Of a DNA stretch of 64,000 nt, positions 15,471 to 24,470 are shown piece after piece. A program made the position numbers and the translations under genes. The notes under the pieces are model-generated. The model was not told where the DNA came from. It saw nothing but the letters and a program-made list of their open reading frames with translations, and made no database searches. Position 1 is the first letter of the stretch. Each line of letters begins with the position of its first letter. The stretch spans positions 125,592 to 189,591 of the forward strand of contig NZ_PZJM01000002.1 of NCBI RefSeq assembly GCF_003206045.1, given 5' to 3'. This DNA is from Salinicola lusitanus. Its GTDB lineage: Bacteria; Pseudomonadota; Gammaproteobacteria; Pseudomonadales; Halomonadaceae.

Positions 15471-15524
15471 CAGCGACTACACTGATCCTGGCGACCCCAC
15501 GAACCCAGGAGCGAGGCCAGACCG

Positions 15525-16406
15525 ATGTTCGACGGATTTCGCGAATTCGATATCGAGGTGGAACCGAACATCGCCATTCATGGCGTGATCGGGGGCGCAG
15601 GCCCGGCGCTGCTGTTGCTTCACGGCCATCCGCAGACCCATGTCATCTGGCATCTTCTCGCCCCCAGGCTCGCCGAGCACTACACCGTGGTCGCGACCGA
15701 CCTGCGCGGCTATGGCGACTCCAGCAAGCCGGAGGGAGACGAACAGCACCTCAACTACAGCAAGCGCCGGATGGCCACCGACCAGGTAACGGTCATGCGG
15801 GCGCTCGGTTTCGCTAGTTTCTTCCTCTGCGGGCACGATCGTGGCGGACGGGTCGCACACCGGCTTGCACTCGATCATCCCGAGCGAGTGGACAAGCTGA
15901 TGGTGCTGGACATCGCACCGACGCTGGCAATGTACGAGGCCACCGACCTCGCTTTCGCCACCGCCTACTGGCACTGGTTCTTCCTGATTCAACCCAGACC
16001 GCTGCCGGAATCCTGGATCGAAGCGGCACCCGCCGACTATGTCACCCGGATCATGGGTGGCCGCCATGCCGGGCTAGGCCCGTTCTCCCCACGCGCGATC
16101 GCCGAGTATCAACGCTGCCTGGCGCTCCCGGGCGCAGCCCACGGCCTGTGCGAGGACTATCGGGCCTCCCGCACCATCGATCTGGAGCACGACCGCGCCG
16201 ACCGCGATGCCGGCCGGCATCTTCAGGTTCCGCTGGCGGTGTGGTGGGGCGAGCACGGCGTGATCGAGCGCTGCTTCGATGCCCTCGGCGAATGGCGGGC
16301 GGTTTCCAGGCACGGCGTCGAAGGCGGCGCCCTGCCCTGCGGTCACTACCTTCCCGAGGAAGCGCCGGATGCGCTCTTCCAGCAACTCACTCACTTCATG
16401 AGGTAA
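15525..16406 (+). CDS. Haloacetate/fluoroacetate dehalogenase-like alpha/beta hydrolase
   Basis: A 293-residue alpha/beta hydrolase. The nucleophile elbow reads GHDRGGR, giving D105 with R106 and R109, the carboxylate-binding arginines of fluoroacetate dehalogenase. The other residues also align by spacing: D129 (LDIAP), H150-W151 (YWHWF, halide pocket), Y212 and the catalytic H274 (PCGHYLPEE). The family hydrolyses the C-F or C-Cl bond of haloacetates to glycolate; some members are epoxide hydrolases. It lies 7 bp upstream of the tartrate/malate dehydrogenase gene in one operon, so a halogenated or other 2-substituted dicarboxylate is a possible substrate. That last step is inference. Confidence 0.75.
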   Translation: MFDGFREFDIEVEPNIAIHGVIGGAGPALLLLHGHPQTHVIWHLLAPRLAEHYTVVATDLRGYGDSSKPEGDEQHLNYSKRRMATDQVTVMRALGFASFFLCGHDRGGRVAHRLALDHPERVDKLMVLDIAPTLAMYEATDLAFATAYWHWFFLIQPRPLPESWIEAAPADYVTRIMGGRHAGLGPFSPRAIAEYQRCLALPGAAHGLCEDYRASRTIDLEHDRADRDAGRHLQVPLAVWWGEHGVIERCFDALGEWRAVSRHGVEGGALPCGHYLPEEAPDALFQQLTHFMR

Positions 16407-16413
16407 GCCAGCC

Positions 16414-17508
16414 ATGGCTAACGACCCCGCTCAAGACAAGACGCACAAGATCGCCGTCATCGCCGGCGACGGCATCGGTACCGAGGTGGTGCCAGAGGGG
16501 CTACGCGCGCTGGAGGCAGCCGCCAGGCGCTTCGACATCCGCCTCGAGTTCGAGCATTTCGAATTCGGTAGCTGCGACTACTATCTCGAGCACGGCAAGA
16601 TGCTGCCGGACGACTGGTTCGAGACGCTCTCCGGCTTCGATGCCATCTTCTACGGCGCGGTCGGCTGGCCGGACAAGGTGCCGGACCACATCTCGCTGTG
16701 GGGCTCCCTGCTGCAGTTCCGGCGCCACTTCGACCAGTACATCAACCTCCGGCCCTGTCGCCTGATGCCCGGAATCAAGAGCCCGTTGGCCGACCGAGAG
16801 CCCGGTGACATCGACTTCTACGTGGTGCGGGAAAACACCGAGGGCGAGTATTCGAGCATAGGCGGCAAGATCTTCGAGGGTACCGAGCGCGAAACGGTGA
16901 TGCAGGAGACAGTGATGACCCGCACCGGGGTCGACCGGGTGCTGAAATACGCTTTCGAGCTGGCGCAGAGTCGGCCGCGCCGGAAACTCACCTCCGCGAC
17001 CAAGTCCAATGGCATCTCGATCACCATGCCCTACTGGGACGAGCGGGTGAAAGCGATGGCCGGGAAGTATCCGGACGTCAGCGTCGACCAGTTCCACATC
17101 GACATCCTGACCGCCAATTTCGTGCTCCATCCGGACTGGTTCGATGTCGTCGTCGCCAGCAACCTGTTCGGCGACATTCTCTCCGACCTCGGCCCCGCCT
17201 GCACCGGCACCATCGGCGTCGCGCCCTCGGCGAACATCAACCCGGAGGGCAAGTTCCCGAGCCTGTTCGAACCGGTTCACGGCAGCGCTCCGGACATTGC
17301 CGGCAAGGGTATCGCCAACCCGATCGGCCAGATCTGGTGTGGCGCGATGATGCTAGAGCATCTCGGCTATCAGGAAGCGGGTGAGGCGATGGTCAGCGCA
17401 ATCGAGCGAGTTCTGGCAGATGACGACAAGTCAGCGCTGACCCCGGACCTGAAAGGCCAGGGAACGACACAGAGCCTGGGCGAGAAGATCGCCGCAGCGA
17501 TTGGCTGA
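16414..17508 (+). CDS. Tartrate/D-malate dehydrogenase (decarboxylating)
   Basis: A 364-residue enzyme of the isopropylmalate/isocitrate dehydrogenase family. Markers are the N-terminal AVIAGDGIGTEVV, RENTEGEYSS, the lysine/tyrosine region near 190-230, and the metal-binding SNLFGDILSDL. The EGEYSS loop and overall length match tartrate dehydrogenase (TtuC) and D-malate dehydrogenase (DmlA), which oxidise D-malate or tartrate with NAD and decarboxylate the product. It is the second gene of an operon opposite a DmlR-like regulator and is followed by a terminator-like hairpin. Confidence 0.85.
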   Translation: MANDPAQDKTHKIAVIAGDGIGTEVVPEGLRALEAAARRFDIRLEFEHFEFGSCDYYLEHGKMLPDDWFETLSGFDAIFYGAVGWPDKVPDHISLWGSLLQFRRHFDQYINLRPCRLMPGIKSPLADREPGDIDFYVVRENTEGEYSSIGGKIFEGTERETVMQETVMTRTGVDRVLKYAFELAQSRPRRKLTSATKSNGISITMPYWDERVKAMAGKYPDVSVDQFHIDILTANFVLHPDWFDVVVASNLFGDILSDLGPACTGTIGVAPSANINPEGKFPSLFEPVHGSAPDIAGKGIANPIGQIWCGAMMLEHLGYQEAGEAMVSAIERVLADDDKSALTPDLKGQGTTQSLGEKIAAAIG

Positions 17509-17518
17509 TGCGAGACTG

Positions 17519-17547
17519 GCGACGGCGACTCGGGTCGTCGTCGCTTT
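17519..17547 (+). terminator. Terminator-like hairpin after the dehydrogenase gene
   Basis: An 11-bp stem with one mismatch (17519-17529 with 17534-17544), loop TCGG, followed by TTT. The T-run is short. Confidence 0.55.
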
Positions 17548-17583
17548 CAATGATGACATCGTTGTGACCGACTTCCGTAAGCA

Positions 17584-18357
17584 TCAATTCAATATCTTGC
17601 ACAGCGTCTCGGTGCCCAGAATGCTAGGGACGTTACCTTTTTCCATGATCTGTCGTGACAAGTCCTTCTGGATCGAGCGATACAAGGGAAGAATCGAGTC
17701 TCGCATACCACTCTCGGCATATCGCTGGTCGATATAAAATGCCGCACGCTCACCACGAAAGTGAATCGGCTGAGACACCTGGGAAAATCGAATACCCGAC
17801 CTCGCCAGTAACCTCTGAAAACGATTTTCCATCATCGCAAGAACGTGAAAGCGTTCTATCAGCCCGGTAAACGCCGTGGCGCATAAAAAAAGACTAACCC
17901 CGATCATCGGGAAAAAGCGTCTCTCCTGCTGTGAAAAAACGAACTCACCGAAACCATCCACCGCCGTATCTTCAACCCTGCCGGACCGAAAATAGCTCGG
18001 GATCGCCACACGAGATATCTCGCAAAGTTCCGCGGATCGAACACTGGAATCGAGCTTGATCTCGACACCATGTTCACGACAATGCTCCACGATTGGCAGA
18101 CCATAACCATTCTGGTTCCGGTCATCGGGAAACACGATTCTCATGCAACCTGCGGAAAGTCCCGTTGCCCGATGCTCTACCAGGCAGTGGAGAGACCGAC
18201 CGTCGAACTCGTCTCTTTCGATCCGATTCTTCGCGTCAATAGGTTCATAACCTAGCTCTTCACAATAAACTTTGTGTCTAAGGGAAAAAACCCGCGAGCG
18301 ATCGCTTTCGGAAGCAGCAAAAACGACATTAAAAAGGTCAAAAAATTCATTCTCCAC
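17584..18357 (-). CDS. LuxI-fold PEP-CTERM/exosortase-type acyltransferase
   Basis: A 257-residue protein of the PEP-CTERM/exosortase-associated acyltransferase family, related to acyl-homoserine lactone synthases. The LuxI signature residues are present at LuxI spacing: R27, Y31, Y37 (LuxI R24, F28, W34), E47-x-D49-x-x-D52 (E43, D45, D48), R73 and E113-I-S-R116 (E101, R104). It is longer than LuxI, with about 50 extra C-terminal residues. The start is a GTG that overlaps the end of the upstream GGDEF-EAL gene by 11 bp. No exosortase or PEP-CTERM protein is seen here, so its acyl product and target are unknown; a diffusible or lipid signal is a reasonable inference. It is the last gene of a four-gene, AT-richer operon. 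Confidence 0.8.
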   Translation of the reverse strand: MENEFFDLFNVVFAASESDRSRVFSLRHKVYCEELGYEPIDAKNRIERDEFDGRSLHCLVEHRATGLSAGCMRIVFPDDRNQNGYGLPIVEHCREHGVEIKLDSSVRSAELCEISRVAIPSYFRSGRVEDTAVDGFGEFVFSQQERRFFPMIGVSLFLCATAFTGLIERFHVLAMMENRFQRLLARSGIRFSQVSQPIHFRGERAAFYIDQRYAESGMRDSILPLYRSIQKDLSRQIMEKGNVPSILGTETLCKILN

Positions 18358-21193
18358 CCCTGCCCCCTTGTACCTTATAAAATTCTGTATCCGCTATCGC
18401 CGCAGGCTTCCCCAGATAAAACCCCTGAGCATAATCAACACCATACCCCCGGAGATATGGCAACAGCTCTGACCTATCGACGAACTCCGCGACAGTCTTC
18501 TTACCCATTCCCTTGGCGATATCCACGATGGCCTTGACTATCAACTGACTCTCTTCACTCTCGGGGAGCTTTTGAATAAACGAACCATCTATTTTTATAT
18601 AATCGGCAGGAAACTGTCCCAGGTAATGAAAACTGCTAAAACCAACACCAAAATCATCCAGCGCTACTTTACAGCCCAAGGCCCGGATACTCTCCAACAC
18701 GCATCTCGCTGAGGCAAAATCTGTCACGGCTGCAGTCTCGGTGACCTCTACGATGATTCGTGCAGGATCAACCGCATGACGCACGAACTCATTTTTCATG
18801 AAATTAGTCAAGTCACCGTCATGCAAAGACTGGCCTGATAAATTGATAGCCAAATTGGCGGTAGTATCAGCCAGCGTAGACATCAGACGAATGCCATTCG
18901 ATAACACCCACCTGTCGACCGCAACGATTTGCCCACTCTGCTCGGCGACCGGTATAAAAACGCCGGGAGACAAGTTTTCACCGTTGGTATCTTTCAGCCG
19001 GAGCAGCACCTCATAGTGTTGGACATCGAAATCGACCAACCGAAAAATTGGCTGGACCATGAGTTCAAAACTGTCATTGAGTAGCGCATTACGGATCATC
19101 TCTACCCAATAAACGCGCTGCTTTATCTCTTCCCGTCCCTGCTGCTCAGGAGAGAGAAGATACCACCGCTGCGCTGCATCGACTTTCGCCTGGTACATCG
19201 CGTAATCGGCATTGGCCATCAGTTCGTCGGGAAAAGCCCCGTTAGCCGGATAGAGTGCGATGCCAATGCTCGCACTGGCGCGATGGATACGACCCTCGAC
19301 GTGCAGTGTCTTCTGTTCCAGATGGTTCGCGATTCGTTGAGCCATATCGACAGCACTCTGTTGGGACGCATGTTCGAGGAGAATGGCGAACTCGTCCCCT
19401 CCCAAGCGCGCCACGACATTACCCTGGCCCAGCTCCGACAACGCCGTTGCAACCAACCGCAGCAGTTGATCGCCTGATTGATGGCCGCTAGTCTCGTTAA
19501 CTTCCTTGAAGCGGTCCAGATCAAGATAAAGAACCGCGCCAAACGAGCTGGGCGTGACGGCGCGAGACAAGGCTTCTTCAAAAAACCGTCGATTGTAAAG
19601 TTCGGTCAGTGAATCTCGGCTGGCCAGCCAGAGCAGTCTCGTCTCTGCCAGCTTTCGCTCGGTAATATCCACCCCTACAGAGATGAGCTCCTGATGGGAA
19701 CCACGATCTTCCGTTTCCAGAGGAGTGTGATACCAGACAATGGTTCTGATCTCACCGTCCCCCGAGACTAACTTGCTTTCCTGTTGACCACCACCATCAA
19801 AAAATTCATCAATATTAACCAGTTCTGCCGCAAAGACGTCCTGAAATTTATTATCAGACAGCTGATCACCCGATAGGCCTGTCAGCCATTCGCAAAACCG
19901 GTTGGTCAAGGTGATGTGACCATTTCGATTATGAATCACGATTAGAACCTGGGCTGTGTTGAAAAGGCCTGACACGAAGTCACGTTCTCTTGCCAGCTCC
20001 TTCACACGATTTTCCAGCTCGACTCCCCGAAGGTTTATCTCCTTCTCCATACCCTCAAGCTTGGTTTCCAATTCGATTGCCGTCCCCTCCAGAGTGTCGA
20101 GCTCATCCAGAAAGAAGACCTTCGCCGGCGGCATCGAATCTCGCATCACGTCGTATCGCCGCTGTGCCAACAAGGGAAGCTTTCGACTAATGATTCTTAG
20201 TCTATCCATTCGATTTTTCAGCATACTGAACAGAATCACTTCCGAAGCCAACCACCCCAGCAGTGCAATCAGAAGAACCATACGCGTAGTGCTGGATATC
20301 GAGTTTATCTGAGCCGTAATATCCGACACCAGCAGGAAGTATCCGGATTTCCCGCCCACCTGCTGATTGTCTTTATCTATGGAAATCGCAATGACTTCAA
20401 AAATCTTATCACCCTCAGTATATCTGGCGACTTTTCCATTGACATCGGAGAATGCTATTCTGCTAGCGATAGACTCAAATAATGGCCAACTAGTATCCTC
20501 ATGCGTCAAAGCAATCAAATTCGCATTCCAACCATCCAAAAACCTGTCATTGGCAAAGCTGGTCAACCCCGAGGCAGTGACTAGCAGCGCCACTTCGCTA
20601 CCGGAACTTTTTTGCATGTAGCGAGTTACATCGGCAAGCGAACGAGAAACCATGATGACGCCCGCGTCCGTACCTTCCGCCAAAACAGGAACAGCCACAT
20701 ACTGGCGACACTCGCGGTAGCAGGCTAGCCTCTTCATTGGCCTTTCTTCTTTGATCACCTGCCTCAACCACTCGGCATCTACAGCTGCCTGATTGTCAGA
20801 CTGTTCTTGCCCTAGTGTTATTACACTTTTAGTATCGCTATCGTAGACACTGACGTCATCGAGTCCGGCATCCAGCTGGAGCGTAGGCCACTGCGGTGAT
20901 AGAGCCGATTCTATGTCCGCGGCATCGCCCTCAAGTAAAGCATGACTCAGGCTGGGGGAAGATGCCAATAGGCTCGCTATTTGCCGCATGGCATCCGCCG
21001 AACTTTGTAGGGTCAGGGACACTTCATACCGCTGACGATCATAGAACGATTTTTGAGACTGACTAAATTGTTGCACCAAGGCGTGATTGCTCACCCATGC
21101 AACAAGGCTTGCCAACGCCAACAGCAAAAGGCTAGTAAATACCAACGCCCTCCATTTTAGGCTAATCCGAAAAACGTTCTTTCTATTTTGCAT
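18347..21193 (-). CDS. Membrane sensor GGDEF-EAL protein with PAS domain
   Basis: A 948-residue inner-membrane protein. TM1 lies near 17-39, a periplasmic sensor region of the CACHE type spans about 40-303, TM2 is near 304-326, then come a coiled coil, PAS (about 403-520), GGDEF (about 535-690) and EAL (about 720-935). The cyclase motif RLGGDEF is intact (near 597). The EAL motif reads EVL, but the other catalytic residues stand: N in AINLSG, E in VEVTET, DDFG near 843, K in YIKIDG, E in TVAEF and Q in AQGF. Both synthesis and breakdown of c-di-GMP look possible. It lies 24 bp after the porin-like gene and overlaps the acyltransferase gene, so all are co-transcribed. Confidence 0.9.
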   Translation of the reverse strand: MQNRKNVFRISLKWRALVFTSLLLLALASLVAWVSNHALVQQFSQSQKSFYDRQRYEVSLTLQSSADAMRQIASLLASSPSLSHALLEGDAADIESALSPQWPTLQLDAGLDDVSVYDSDTKSVITLGQEQSDNQAAVDAEWLRQVIKEERPMKRLACYRECRQYVAVPVLAEGTDAGVIMVSRSLADVTRYMQKSSGSEVALLVTASGLTSFANDRFLDGWNANLIALTHEDTSWPLFESIASRIAFSDVNGKVARYTEGDKIFEVIAISIDKDNQQVGGKSGYFLLVSDITAQINSISSTTRMVLLIALLGWLASEVILFSMLKNRMDRLRIISRKLPLLAQRRYDVMRDSMPPAKVFFLDELDTLEGTAIELETKLEGMEKEINLRGVELENRVKELARERDFVSGLFNTAQVLIVIHNRNGHITLTNRFCEWLTGLSGDQLSDNKFQDVFAAELVNIDEFFDGGGQQESKLVSGDGEIRTIVWYHTPLETEDRGSHQELISVGVDITERKLAETRLLWLASRDSLTELYNRRFFEEALSRAVTPSSFGAVLYLDLDRFKEVNETSGHQSGDQLLRLVATALSELGQGNVVARLGGDEFAILLEHASQQSAVDMAQRIANHLEQKTLHVEGRIHRASASIGIALYPANGAFPDELMANADYAMYQAKVDAAQRWYLLSPEQQGREEIKQRVYWVEMIRNALLNDSFELMVQPIFRLVDFDVQHYEVLLRLKDTNGENLSPGVFIPVAEQSGQIVAVDRWVLSNGIRLMSTLADTTANLAINLSGQSLHDGDLTNFMKNEFVRHAVDPARIIVEVTETAAVTDFASARCVLESIRALGCKVALDDFGVGFSSFHYLGQFPADYIKIDGSFIQKLPESEESQLIVKAIVDIAKGMGKKTVAEFVDRSELLPYLRGYGVDYAQGFYLGKPAAIADTEFYKVQGGRGGE

Positions 21194-21217
21194 TTAATCG
21201 GCCTTGAATTGGCGCCA

Positions 21218-22411
21218 TTAGAAAAAATAGGAAGCCTGGAATAGCAACATATTCCAATACTTACTCTGGTTTTCAGACGCCCCCCCACCAACTACAGGCA
21301 CCCATCCCGTACCTTCAACATGATGCAGTTCGGACGACAGAAGAAAGCGGGGGTAAACTTGCCACTGAAGACCGGTCGTCCAATCCTTGGCATATCGAGA
21401 GAACGCAGGCCGGTTGGACTGTGCCGCGAAACTACTCCCCCTTCTATCATCACGATCGACGACGTACGAGTCATACCTCACGATCCAGTCCAAGTCAGCA
21501 CTCAGCCTTCTTGAGTATTGGGCATACCAGCTCTCACCGGTAATGTTGTAGTTATAGGGATCGACAAAATTATCAGTTTTCAGATTTCTCAGCGCATATT
21601 CGGTCGTAAAGGACCAACTCTCTTGATTGTATTGAAAGGAAAAAATCCATGGCTCAAAGAGGAAATCGCCATTACCCGGCGCCTCTTCCGTGGATTCGAA
21701 CTTAGCTTTGACTCTAGCGTTTGTCAGTGCCAGAACGACGGCACCGCCACCGTACTCGTATCTTATCTGGCCAATGTAGGAAGTTTCTCCAGAAAAGTCG
21801 CCCAAGCCGTTACTGCCTAACAACGATCCGGCCACTTGACTATCGAACCTGGGGTTTCCAACGCCGACCTGCAACCTTACCACGCTGTTGTCCATGCGCC
21901 GTTCAACGTATCCCATCACGCCGTCAGAACTCAGCGCCGGCTTTCTAGTGCGATCAAAGTAGATAGACTGCGGCAACAATATGCTGGGGCGAGTGACCGC
22001 TACATCTCGGGCCTGATTGTATAATCCAAACGGGTTCTTGAATCGCCCAAACTGCACGCCAACGGTATTCTCGTTGTTCGTCAAAAACTGATAGTCCACC
22101 ACACCGTAATCAAGCTCGGGGTCATTCAGTTCGCCATCGTCTCCGGCTTGCCTGGCGAGCAGTTGCCCCGCCACCAGTACGTTACTTAGCGGTCGAAAAG
22201 AGGCGTTCAAGCCCAGCTCGGTGTATTCCCAGCTTCCGCCACCCTCGCTACTGGGCCCGAAGAAATCATTATGGTCGGTCACGATGAGTGCTTGACTCAT
22301 GAAACCGTGCACCTGGAAGGTATCCGACATTCCCACGGCATGAGCGTTGGCCGCGAGCATCAGAGATATCGCCGCTTGGGCTGCGATCGAGAGCGGTTTC
22401 AGTTTATTCAA
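21218..22411 (-). CDS. Porin-like outer-membrane beta-barrel protein
   Basis: A 397-residue protein with a signal peptide ending ANAHA and a mature sequence of alternating amphipathic strands that ends in SYFF, the aromatic C-terminus required for outer-membrane insertion. Segments such as VGVQFGRFKNPFGLYNQ resemble phosphate-selective or general porins. The start is a TTG that overlaps the stop of the upstream binding-protein gene by 8 bp, so translation is coupled. It is second in the operon with the c-di-GMP sensor; it may let in a ligand that the sensor reads. Confidence 0.8.
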   Translation of the reverse strand: MNKLKPLSIAAQAAISLMLAANAHAVGMSDTFQVHGFMSQALIVTDHNDFFGPSSEGGGSWEYTELGLNASFRPLSNVLVAGQLLARQAGDDGELNDPELDYGVVDYQFLTNNENTVGVQFGRFKNPFGLYNQARDVAVTRPSILLPQSIYFDRTRKPALSSDGVMGYVERRMDNSVVRLQVGVGNPRFDSQVAGSLLGSNGLGDFSGETSYIGQIRYEYGGGAVVLALTNARVKAKFESTEEAPGNGDFLFEPWIFSFQYNQESWSFTTEYALRNLKTDNFVDPYNYNITGESWYAQYSRRLSADLDWIVRYDSYVVDRDDRRGSSFAAQSNRPAFSRYAKDWTTGLQWQVYPRFLLSSELHHVEGTGWVPVVGGGASENQSKYWNMLLFQASYFF

Positions 22412-22832
22412 TGTCGAGCACCCGAACCTGATCCGTCAGGCTTGATTGTTTGATGTATCCGACACTGCCGGGCGTGGAGGCGACCTCCTCGATCATTTCA
22501 GCTTCGCTGGCGACCTCGTTGGGGGCCTGCCCGGTGCCGGAGAACACGGCACGGTCCCAGGCGAGTCGAAGTTGATGCGGGTAGACCCCCAGGATTTTCT
22601 TGGAAAAATCCTCGTGAACCGGGTTGTCGTCCGGCAGGACGAAGACATGCACGGCCTGCCCATCGGGGAAGGTTCTCTGTCGCATCGCGAAAATCGCCCT
22701 CAGCGTCTCAAGCGGCAGGGAAGCCTGCTGTACCGTCTTGTTGACGATGACGACGATGGCAGGTCCGTCTCCGAAACTGTTCACGGATAACAGGGAGAGC
22801 AGCAGCGCGCAGCCTGTCAGTGTCCGCCGCAT
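22404..22832 (-). CDS. Small phosphate-binding-like periplasmic protein
   Basis: A 142-residue protein with a signal peptide (MRRTLTGCALLLSLLS, cleavage near SFG). The rest matches one lobe of PstS-like substrate-binding proteins: VIVNKTVQQASLPLETLRAIF at the start and a closing TPGSVGYIKQSS, which usually contacts the ligand. Being half the size of PstS, it is more likely a ligand sensor or chaperone for the adjacent porin and GGDEF-EAL sensor than a transporter component. It is the first gene of the four-gene operon. Confidence 0.75.
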   Translation of the reverse strand: MRRTLTGCALLLSLLSVNSFGDGPAIVVIVNKTVQQASLPLETLRAIFAMRQRTFPDGQAVHVFVLPDDNPVHEDFSKKILGVYPHQLRLAWDRAVFSGTGQAPNEVASEAEMIEEVASTPGSVGYIKQSSLTDQVRVLDIE

Positions 22833-23241
22833 GCGTCACGACTCCCCGACAAGTTTGCGTCCGCCATGATGTTTGTCAAAGACACACCCCGACCCGAAAT
22901 CGATTGCATTTCAGAGATATCTACGACCCGGTCTTGTTCATCGCCAAGCATCGCAGGTCAGGGTGGCTGATATTCTCGGAATAACTCTGGGAACGGCGGC
23001 TATCTCATGGATTGGGCTACCGGCTTTCTCTTTCAGCATCGTGGCTGTCCCCTACTACTGCATTATTATGCGCTGCCCTGGATACTATCTGGTCGAGCCA
23101 GGAAGGCAGCCTTGGCTTAGCTCGCCAATTCGCAGAGCTTACATCACAGCATACTCATATTGCCGTGGCTCGCCCAGTGACCAGGCCGATCGTGGAGAGT
23201 CGTGAAACGCTGTCGGGGGGTGACGCTCGATGTCGGAAATA
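22833..23241. other. Upstream region of the c-di-GMP operon
   Basis: About 410 bp between the binding-protein gene and the alpha-hydroxy-acid oxidase gene, both on the minus strand. It must hold the operon promoter, but I cannot fix the hexamers. A short plus-strand frame (22873-23205) starts at a TTG, has no family resemblance and is not accepted as a gene. Confidence 0.5.
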
Positions 23242-24408
23242 TCAGGGAACCTCGCGTAGCCGGCTCATATTCATCTGGCGAATGTCCGTAATGCCAAGTA
23301 GCGCCATGTTCCGCGCGATCTCCTCCTGCATCAGATGGATCGCATGGCTGACACCCGCCTCTCCGGCGTAGGCGGCGGCATAATTGAAAGGACGGCCGAA
23401 AAAGACGAAGCGGGCTCCCAGCGCCAGTGCCTTCAGCACATCGGTACCGCGTCGGAAGCCGCTATCGATCATGACAGGAAAGTCGCCCACGGCCTCGATC
23501 ACCTCGGGGAGCGCGCGCAAGGGTGCGATGGTGCCGTCCAGTTGTCTGCCGCCGTGGTTGGAAACGATGATGGCATCGACGCCCTGCGCCTTGGCACGCT
23601 GGGCATCCTCGGGATGCAGGATACCCTTGACGATCAGGTTCCCCGGCCATCGCTCTCGCACCAGGGCAAGATAGTTCCAGTCGAGGTGCGAGCGCCCCGA
23701 GAAGTCGCGATCGACGTGACGCGAAATGACCGGGATGCCCCGAGTTGCATGATTGTTCTCGAAGTGTGGAATGCCGTGGTGGCGGAGCGTCTTGTAGAAC
23801 GTCTCGTAGAGCCAGCGTGGCTTGACCAAGCCATCCAGGGCCAGACGGAGGGTCGGGCGAATCGGGGACGAGAAGCCGCTGCACCGGTTGTTGTCGGGAT
23901 TGGGCGGAACGGGGTAGTCCACGGTGATGACCAGATTGCGAAACCCGGCGCGCTCGACCCGAGCGATCAGCGCCTCGATGCCAGGCTCGTCTCCCGGCAG
24001 ATAGGCCTGGAACCAGTCGCACCCCTCGACCGCAGCCACCTCTTCCATGGGAATCAGTGACGAACCGCTCATGATCATCGGAACGTTGGCCCCCGCCGCG
24101 GCGCGAGCCAACGCCAGGTCTCCCCGGTAGGCGGAGAGCGCACTGATCCCCATGGGCGCGATACCGAACGGCGCCGCGTAGCGTCGCCCCAGCAGCTCCG
24201 TCTCGAGGGAGACGCGCGAGACATCGATCAGCGCCCGTGGCAGGAAACAGTAATCGTCGAAGGCCGCACGGTTGGCGGCCAGGCTCTTGCCCTCCTCCGC
24301 GGCGTTGGCGACGTATCCGTGGATCGGCCGGGGAAGATGGCGCTTGCCGGCACGTTCGAGGTCCAGGAAGTTGCGAATACGGGACAGGCGGCGTTGTTGA
24401 CGCGTCAC
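23242..24408 (-). CDS. FMN-dependent alpha-hydroxy-acid oxidase/dehydrogenase
   Basis: A 388-residue TIM-barrel flavoenzyme of the LldD/glycolate oxidase family. It shows the signature SNHGGRQLDG (catalytic His and substrate Arg), VKGIL (FMN lysine), and the conserved APMG and IMSGSS stretches. These enzymes oxidise L-lactate, glycolate, mandelate or similar 2-hydroxy acids; the exact substrate is open. The GTG start has AAGGA 6 nt upstream. It is the last gene of a minus-strand run with a DapA-family enzyme, an enolase-superfamily dehydratase and a TctABC transporter. Confidence 0.85.
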   Translation of the reverse strand: MTRQQRRLSRIRNFLDLERAGKRHLPRPIHGYVANAAEEGKSLAANRAAFDDYCFLPRALIDVSRVSLETELLGRRYAAPFGIAPMGISALSAYRGDLALARAAAGANVPMIMSGSSLIPMEEVAAVEGCDWFQAYLPGDEPGIEALIARVERAGFRNLVITVDYPVPPNPDNNRCSGFSSPIRPTLRLALDGLVKPRWLYETFYKTLRHHGIPHFENNHATRGIPVISRHVDRDFSGRSHLDWNYLALVRERWPGNLIVKGILHPEDAQRAKAQGVDAIIVSNHGGRQLDGTIAPLRALPEVIEAVGDFPVMIDSGFRRGTDVLKALALGARFVFFGRPFNYAAAYAGEAGVSHAIHLMQEEIARNMALLGITDIRQMNMSRLREVP

Positions 24409-24470
24409 GAAGGATCCTTACGCGTTGAGAAGAGAGTTCGAGATTACGGCGGCGACGCCGATAGCGATCG

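Noticed and set aside
22873-23205. Plus-strand frame of 110 codons upstream of the c-di-GMP operon
   Set aside because: TTG start, no ribosome site, no recognisable domain, and it lies in what must be a promoter region.
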